A stretch of DNA of 14,877 nucleotides from JACVRW01 sp035705985 (GTDB taxonomy: Bacteria > Actinomycetota > Thermoleophilia > Solirubrobacterales > Thermoleophilaceae), in contig DASSVP010000091.1 in assembly GCA_035705985.1 (NCBI GenBank), positions 1 through 14,877 on the forward strand, in the 5' to 3' direction. The translations under genes were made by a program, and so were the position numbers. The notes under the pieces are model-generated. The model ran no database searches and was not told the origin of the DNA. It saw only the letters and a program-made list of their open reading frames with translations. Of this stretch, positions 12,816-14,877 are shown in pieces (the stretch's first letter is position 1; each line of letters begins with the position of its first letter).

Positions 12816-13817
12816 CTGCAGGAGATCCGGTTCACTCCCTCCGGGATCGCGTACGCAACCGTGGGGAGTGGCCCGCCGCTGGTGCTGCCGGCGTGGTGGG
12901 TCAGCCATCTGGAGCTCGACTGGCAGCAGCCCGCATTCCGCTCCTTCCTCGAGACGCTCGCCACCCAGCGGACGGTGATCCGCTACGACCCACCGGGTGC
13001 CGGCATGTCGGATGGCGCCAAGCTCGGCCTGGAAGGCGAGCTGCTGGCGCTGGAGGCGGTGATGGACGACGCGGGGGTGGAGCGCGGGGCGCTGCTCGGG
13101 ATCTCGAGCGGCGCGTGCGTGGCGGTGGCGTTCGCGTCGCGGCTGCCGGCCCGCGTGGAGGCGCTCGTGCTGTATGGCGGCTATCCCGCGGGGGACGAGG
13201 TCACCAGCCGGGAGGCGCGCGACGCGATCCTCGCGGCGGTTCGCTCGCACTGGGGCGTGGGGTCGCGGCTGTTGGCCGACGTGTTCCTGCCGGAGGCGAC
13301 CGGTGAGGAGCTGGCCGACTTCGCTCGCTTCCAGCGCGAGGCCGCGAGCCCGGAGGCGGCGGCGGAGCACCTCGGCTTCGTGTACTCGGTGGACGTGCGC
13401 GAGGAGCTGCCACAGATTGAGGCCCCGACGCTTGTGGTGCATAGGCGCGACGACCGGGCGATCCCGGCCGCATGCGGCCAGGAGTTGGCGGCGACGATCC
13501 CGGGGGCGCGCCTTCAAATGCTGGACGGGTCCCAGCACCTGCCGTGGCGAGGCGACGCGGCGGCCGTGGCGGCCGCCGTGGGCCGCTTCCTGGACGGGCG
13601 GGAACCGGTCGAGGCCGGCGTCGCCGGCGAGCTGAGCGCCCGGGAGATCGAGGTTCTCCGGCTGGTGGCCGACGGGCTGAGCGACGCGGAGATCGCCGAG
13701 CGCCTCGTCCTGAGCGAGCACACCGTCCACCGCCACGTGGCGAACATCCGCGCGAAGCTGCGCCAGCCGTCGCGAGCGGCGGCGGTGGCGCACGCGGCGC
13801 GGCGCGGACTGATCTGA
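12816..13817 (+). CDS. Alpha/beta-hydrolase fused to LuxR-type DNA-binding domain, 333 aa
   Basis: Residues 1-262 are an alpha/beta-hydrolase with an apparently intact triad: S97 in GISSG, D212 or D213 in HRRDD, and H241 in GSQHLPW. YDPPGAGMSDG (58-67) and SHLELDW (30-36) are typical of the fused family. Residues 272-330 are a LuxR/GerE helix-turn-helix: LSAREIEVLRLVADGLSDAE then SEHTVHRHVANIRAKL. There is no receiver domain, so the hydrolase fold probably senses or processes a small ligand. The CTG at 12816 is chosen because GGAGGG (12805-12810) sits five bases upstream and family-like sequence (QEIRFTPSGIAYATVG) begins there. The first ordinary start, GTG 12861, lacks an SD and would cut off the first strand. 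It begins one base after the infC stop. Confidence 0.85.
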   Translation: MQEIRFTPSGIAYATVGSGPPLVLPAWWVSHLELDWQQPAFRSFLETLATQRTVIRYDPPGAGMSDGAKLGLEGELLALEAVMDDAGVERGALLGISSGACVAVAFASRLPARVEALVLYGGYPAGDEVTSREARDAILAAVRSHWGVGSRLLADVFLPEATGEELADFARFQREAASPEAAAEHLGFVYSVDVREELPQIEAPTLVVHRRDDRAIPAACGQELAATIPGARLQMLDGSQHLPWRGDAAAVAAAVGRFLDGREPVEAGVAGELSAREIEVLRLVADGLSDAEIAERLVLSEHTVHRHVANIRAKLRQPSRAAAVAHAARRGLI

Positions 13818-13831
13818 CGCCTGGCCGCTTT

Positions 13832-13851
13832 CGGCCATTCGCGAATGGCCG
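13832..13851. repeat. Perfect 20-bp palindrome at the methyltransferase start
   Basis: CGGCCATTCGCGAATGGCCG is its own reverse complement. It begins 14 bases after the regulator stop and contains the ATG at 13845 in its right arm. It may be an operator, perhaps for the adjacent LuxR-type regulator, or a terminator hairpin. There is no T-tract. Confidence 0.55.
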
Positions 13852-14516
13852 GATTCGGCGAAGTCGGGGCGCTGCGCCGGGCGTTCAATCGGGGCATGAA
13901 CCTCTGGCACCGCATCGCAGCACGTCTGTACGACCCGTTCCTCTGGCTCGGCGAGCGCCGTGGCATGGAGCGCCACCGCGCGGAGCTGCTCGAAGGCGCC
14001 GGCGGCCGTGTGCTCGAGATCGGCGCCGGGACGGGGCTGAACCTGCGCCATTACCCGGCGGCCGTCTGCGAGCTGGTGCTCACCGAGCCCGTGGAGGCGA
14101 TGGCGCGAGCGCTCGAGCGGAGGCTGGCTCGCGACGGAGTCGGCGGGTTGGTGCACCGCGCCGCCGCCGAGGAGCTGCCGTTCCCCGACGACTCGTTCGA
14201 CACCGTCGTCTCGACCATGGTGCTGTGCACGGTGGAGGACCCGGAGCGGGCGATCGCCGAGATCGAACGTGTGCTGCGACCGGGCGGCCGGCTGCTCTTC
14301 ATCGAGCATCTGCGGTCGGACCACGAGCGCTGGGCGCGCTGGCAGGACCGGCTCGAGCGGCCCTGGAAGGCGTTCGGCGACGGGTGCCGCTGCAACCGGC
14401 CGACGCTCGAGCTCCTGGGTCTGAGCGGGCTCGCGCTGGGCGGCGTGTCACGCGGCAGGTGGCGCGGCATGCCGCCCGTGGTGCGGCCGCTCGCCATCGG
14501 GAGCGCGGCGCTGTGA
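13845..14516 (+). CDS. Class I SAM-dependent methyltransferase, 223 aa
   Basis: This is a Methyltransf_11-type enzyme. Motif I is VLEIGAGTG (56-64), E81 ends strand 2 (VLTEPVEAM) and contacts the SAM ribose, AEELPFPDDSFDTVVS (108-123) covers the next motifs, and VLRPGGRLLFIEH (143-155) is the strand-5 region. The C-terminal WARWQDRLERPWKAFGDGCRC is typical of the METTL7/UbiE-like group. Substrate is unknown. The first start, ATG 13845, lies inside the 20-bp palindrome and has no SD. An ATG at 13896 (MNLWHRIAARLYDPF) would remove 17 weakly conserved residues and leave the palindrome in the leader, and is a serious alternative. It follows the LuxR-type regulator by 27 bases, suggesting a regulator-enzyme pair. 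Confidence 0.85.
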   Translation: MAGFGEVGALRRAFNRGMNLWHRIAARLYDPFLWLGERRGMERHRAELLEGAGGRVLEIGAGTGLNLRHYPAAVCELVLTEPVEAMARALERRLARDGVGGLVHRAAAEELPFPDDSFDTVVSTMVLCTVEDPERAIAEIERVLRPGGRLLFIEHLRSDHERWARWQDRLERPWKAFGDGCRCNRPTLELLGLSGLALGGVSRGRWRGMPPVVRPLAIGSAAL

Positions 14517-14570
14517 GCGTGGCGCTTGCCGCCCGGCACTGCGGGGGCGTCTGCTTCAATACACCGTTCG

Positions 14571-14765
14571 ATGCCGAAGATGAAGACCCATTCGGGCGCG
14601 AAGAAGCGCTTCAAGAAGACGGCCAAGGGCAAGCTGCTCGCACGGCACTCCTTCACGAGCCACAACCTCGGGAAGAAGAGCGCCAAGCGTAAGCGCCACC
14701 TCGGCCGGCCGGTCGTCGTAGCCGAGGCTGACCACAAGCGCGTCACGGAGCTGATGCACAAGTGA
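14571..14765 (+). CDS. rpmI: 50S ribosomal protein L35, 64 aa
   Basis: L35 is a small, highly basic large-subunit protein. The sequence starts MPKMKTHSGAKKRFKKTAKG, followed by KLLARHSFTSHNLGKKSAKR, with the family's KTHSGAKKRF and H-x-L-x-K-K-x-x-K-R patterns, and ends ITELMHK-like (VTELMHK). An in-frame GTG at 14526 would add 15 residues with no family support. No SD is seen. The AT-rich patch TTCAATACACC just before the start may include a -10 box, but none fits TANNNT well. The stop overlaps the rplT start by 4 bp (GTGA). Confidence 0.96.
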   Translation: MPKMKTHSGAKKRFKKTAKGKLLARHSFTSHNLGKKSAKRKRHLGRPVVVAEADHKRVTELMHK

Positions 14766-14877
14766 GCCGGGTCAAGCGGTCAGTTCACGCGCGCAAGAAG
14801 CGGCGTGCCACGCTCGAGCGGACCAAGGGCTTCCGCGGCCAGGCGCATTCGAGCTACAAGAGGGCCAAGGAGGCCCT
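14762..14877 (+). CDS. rplT: 50S ribosomal protein L20, N-terminal part (runs off window)
   Basis: The GTG at 14762 overlaps the rpmI stop. The first 38 codons read VSRVKRSVHARKKRRATLER then TKGFRGQAHSSYKRAKEA, the strongly conserved basic N-terminus of L20, which binds 23S rRNA early in large-subunit assembly. The gene is cut by the window end. In several bacteria L20 represses its own operon by binding a leader structure before rpmI. The 54-base gap before rpmI here is short for such a site. Confidence 0.95.
   Translation, partial: MSRVKRSVHARKKRRATLERTKGFRGQAHSSYKRAKEA

Noticed and set aside
12576..14324. 582-codon minus-strand frame opposite infC to the methyltransferase
   Set aside because: It is a shadow of four plus-strand reading frames with repetitive Arg/Ala/His composition and no motif.
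14530..14549. CGCCC/GGGCG stem before rpmI as an L20-type autoregulatory leader or terminator
   Set aside because: The stem is only five pairs with a ten-base loop, which is common by chance at this GC content, and no pseudoknot partner was seen.
1..14877. tRNA, rRNA, CRISPR array, insertion sequence or attachment site
   Set aside because: Read by eye, there was no cloverleaf-like segment, no regularly spaced repeats, no transposase motif and no terminal inverted repeats. The sheath-like fragment is the only hint of mobile DNA.

Overview
The window is GC-rich throughout and shows actinobacterial habits: GTG and TTG starts, 4-bp stop/start overlaps, many genes with no Shine-Dalgarno (SD) sequence but a TANNNT box just upstream of the start codon, and the order thrS-infC-...-rpmI-rplT. 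The combination of PiT with a DUF47 partner, fumarylacetoacetase and very high GC would suit a deep-branching actinobacterium such as a member of the Thermoleophilia. That assignment is inference and no marker in the window settles it.

Positions 1-1900 hold small, mostly unrecognised genes. They are a 77-residue acidic protein behind an ECF-like promoter, a 60-residue exported His/Cys-rich peptide with a clear housekeeping promoter, a 135-residue minus-strand protein, a 73-residue leaderless protein, and a 55-residue basic minus-strand protein whose SD lies in a perfect hairpin. Between the last two is a short in-frame stretch that reads like the C-terminal end of a contractile tail sheath protein, probably a relic of a phage or injection-system gene.

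Positions 1920-4616 form a phosphate-related plus-strand group: a YfcE-type metallophosphoesterase, a DUF47/PhoU-like Pit accessory protein, a PiT-family phosphate permease, and a two-helix membrane protein overlapping the permease stop. A convergent class V aminotransferase (4603-5691) overlaps the end of that group. It shares a 29-bp divergent promoter region with the next plus-strand set: a metallo-beta-lactamase-fold hydrolase, an uncharacterised barrel-like protein, and fumarylacetoacetase, which catalyses the last step of tyrosine/homogentisate breakdown. A membrane-anchored lipocalin-like protein lies convergently at 8304-8795.

Positions 8988-14877 form a translation-centred plus-strand array. 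A TreT-like glycosyltransferase with altered donor-site residues overlaps thrS by 4 bp. Next come a nine-codon leader ORF, infC, an alpha/beta-hydrolase fused to a LuxR DNA-binding domain (apparently starting at CTG), a SAM methyltransferase beginning at a perfect 20-bp palindrome, rpmI, and the start of rplT, which runs off the window. The usual infC-rpmI-rplT operon is thus split by a regulator and a methyltransferase. No tRNA, rRNA, CRISPR array or insertion sequence was seen.
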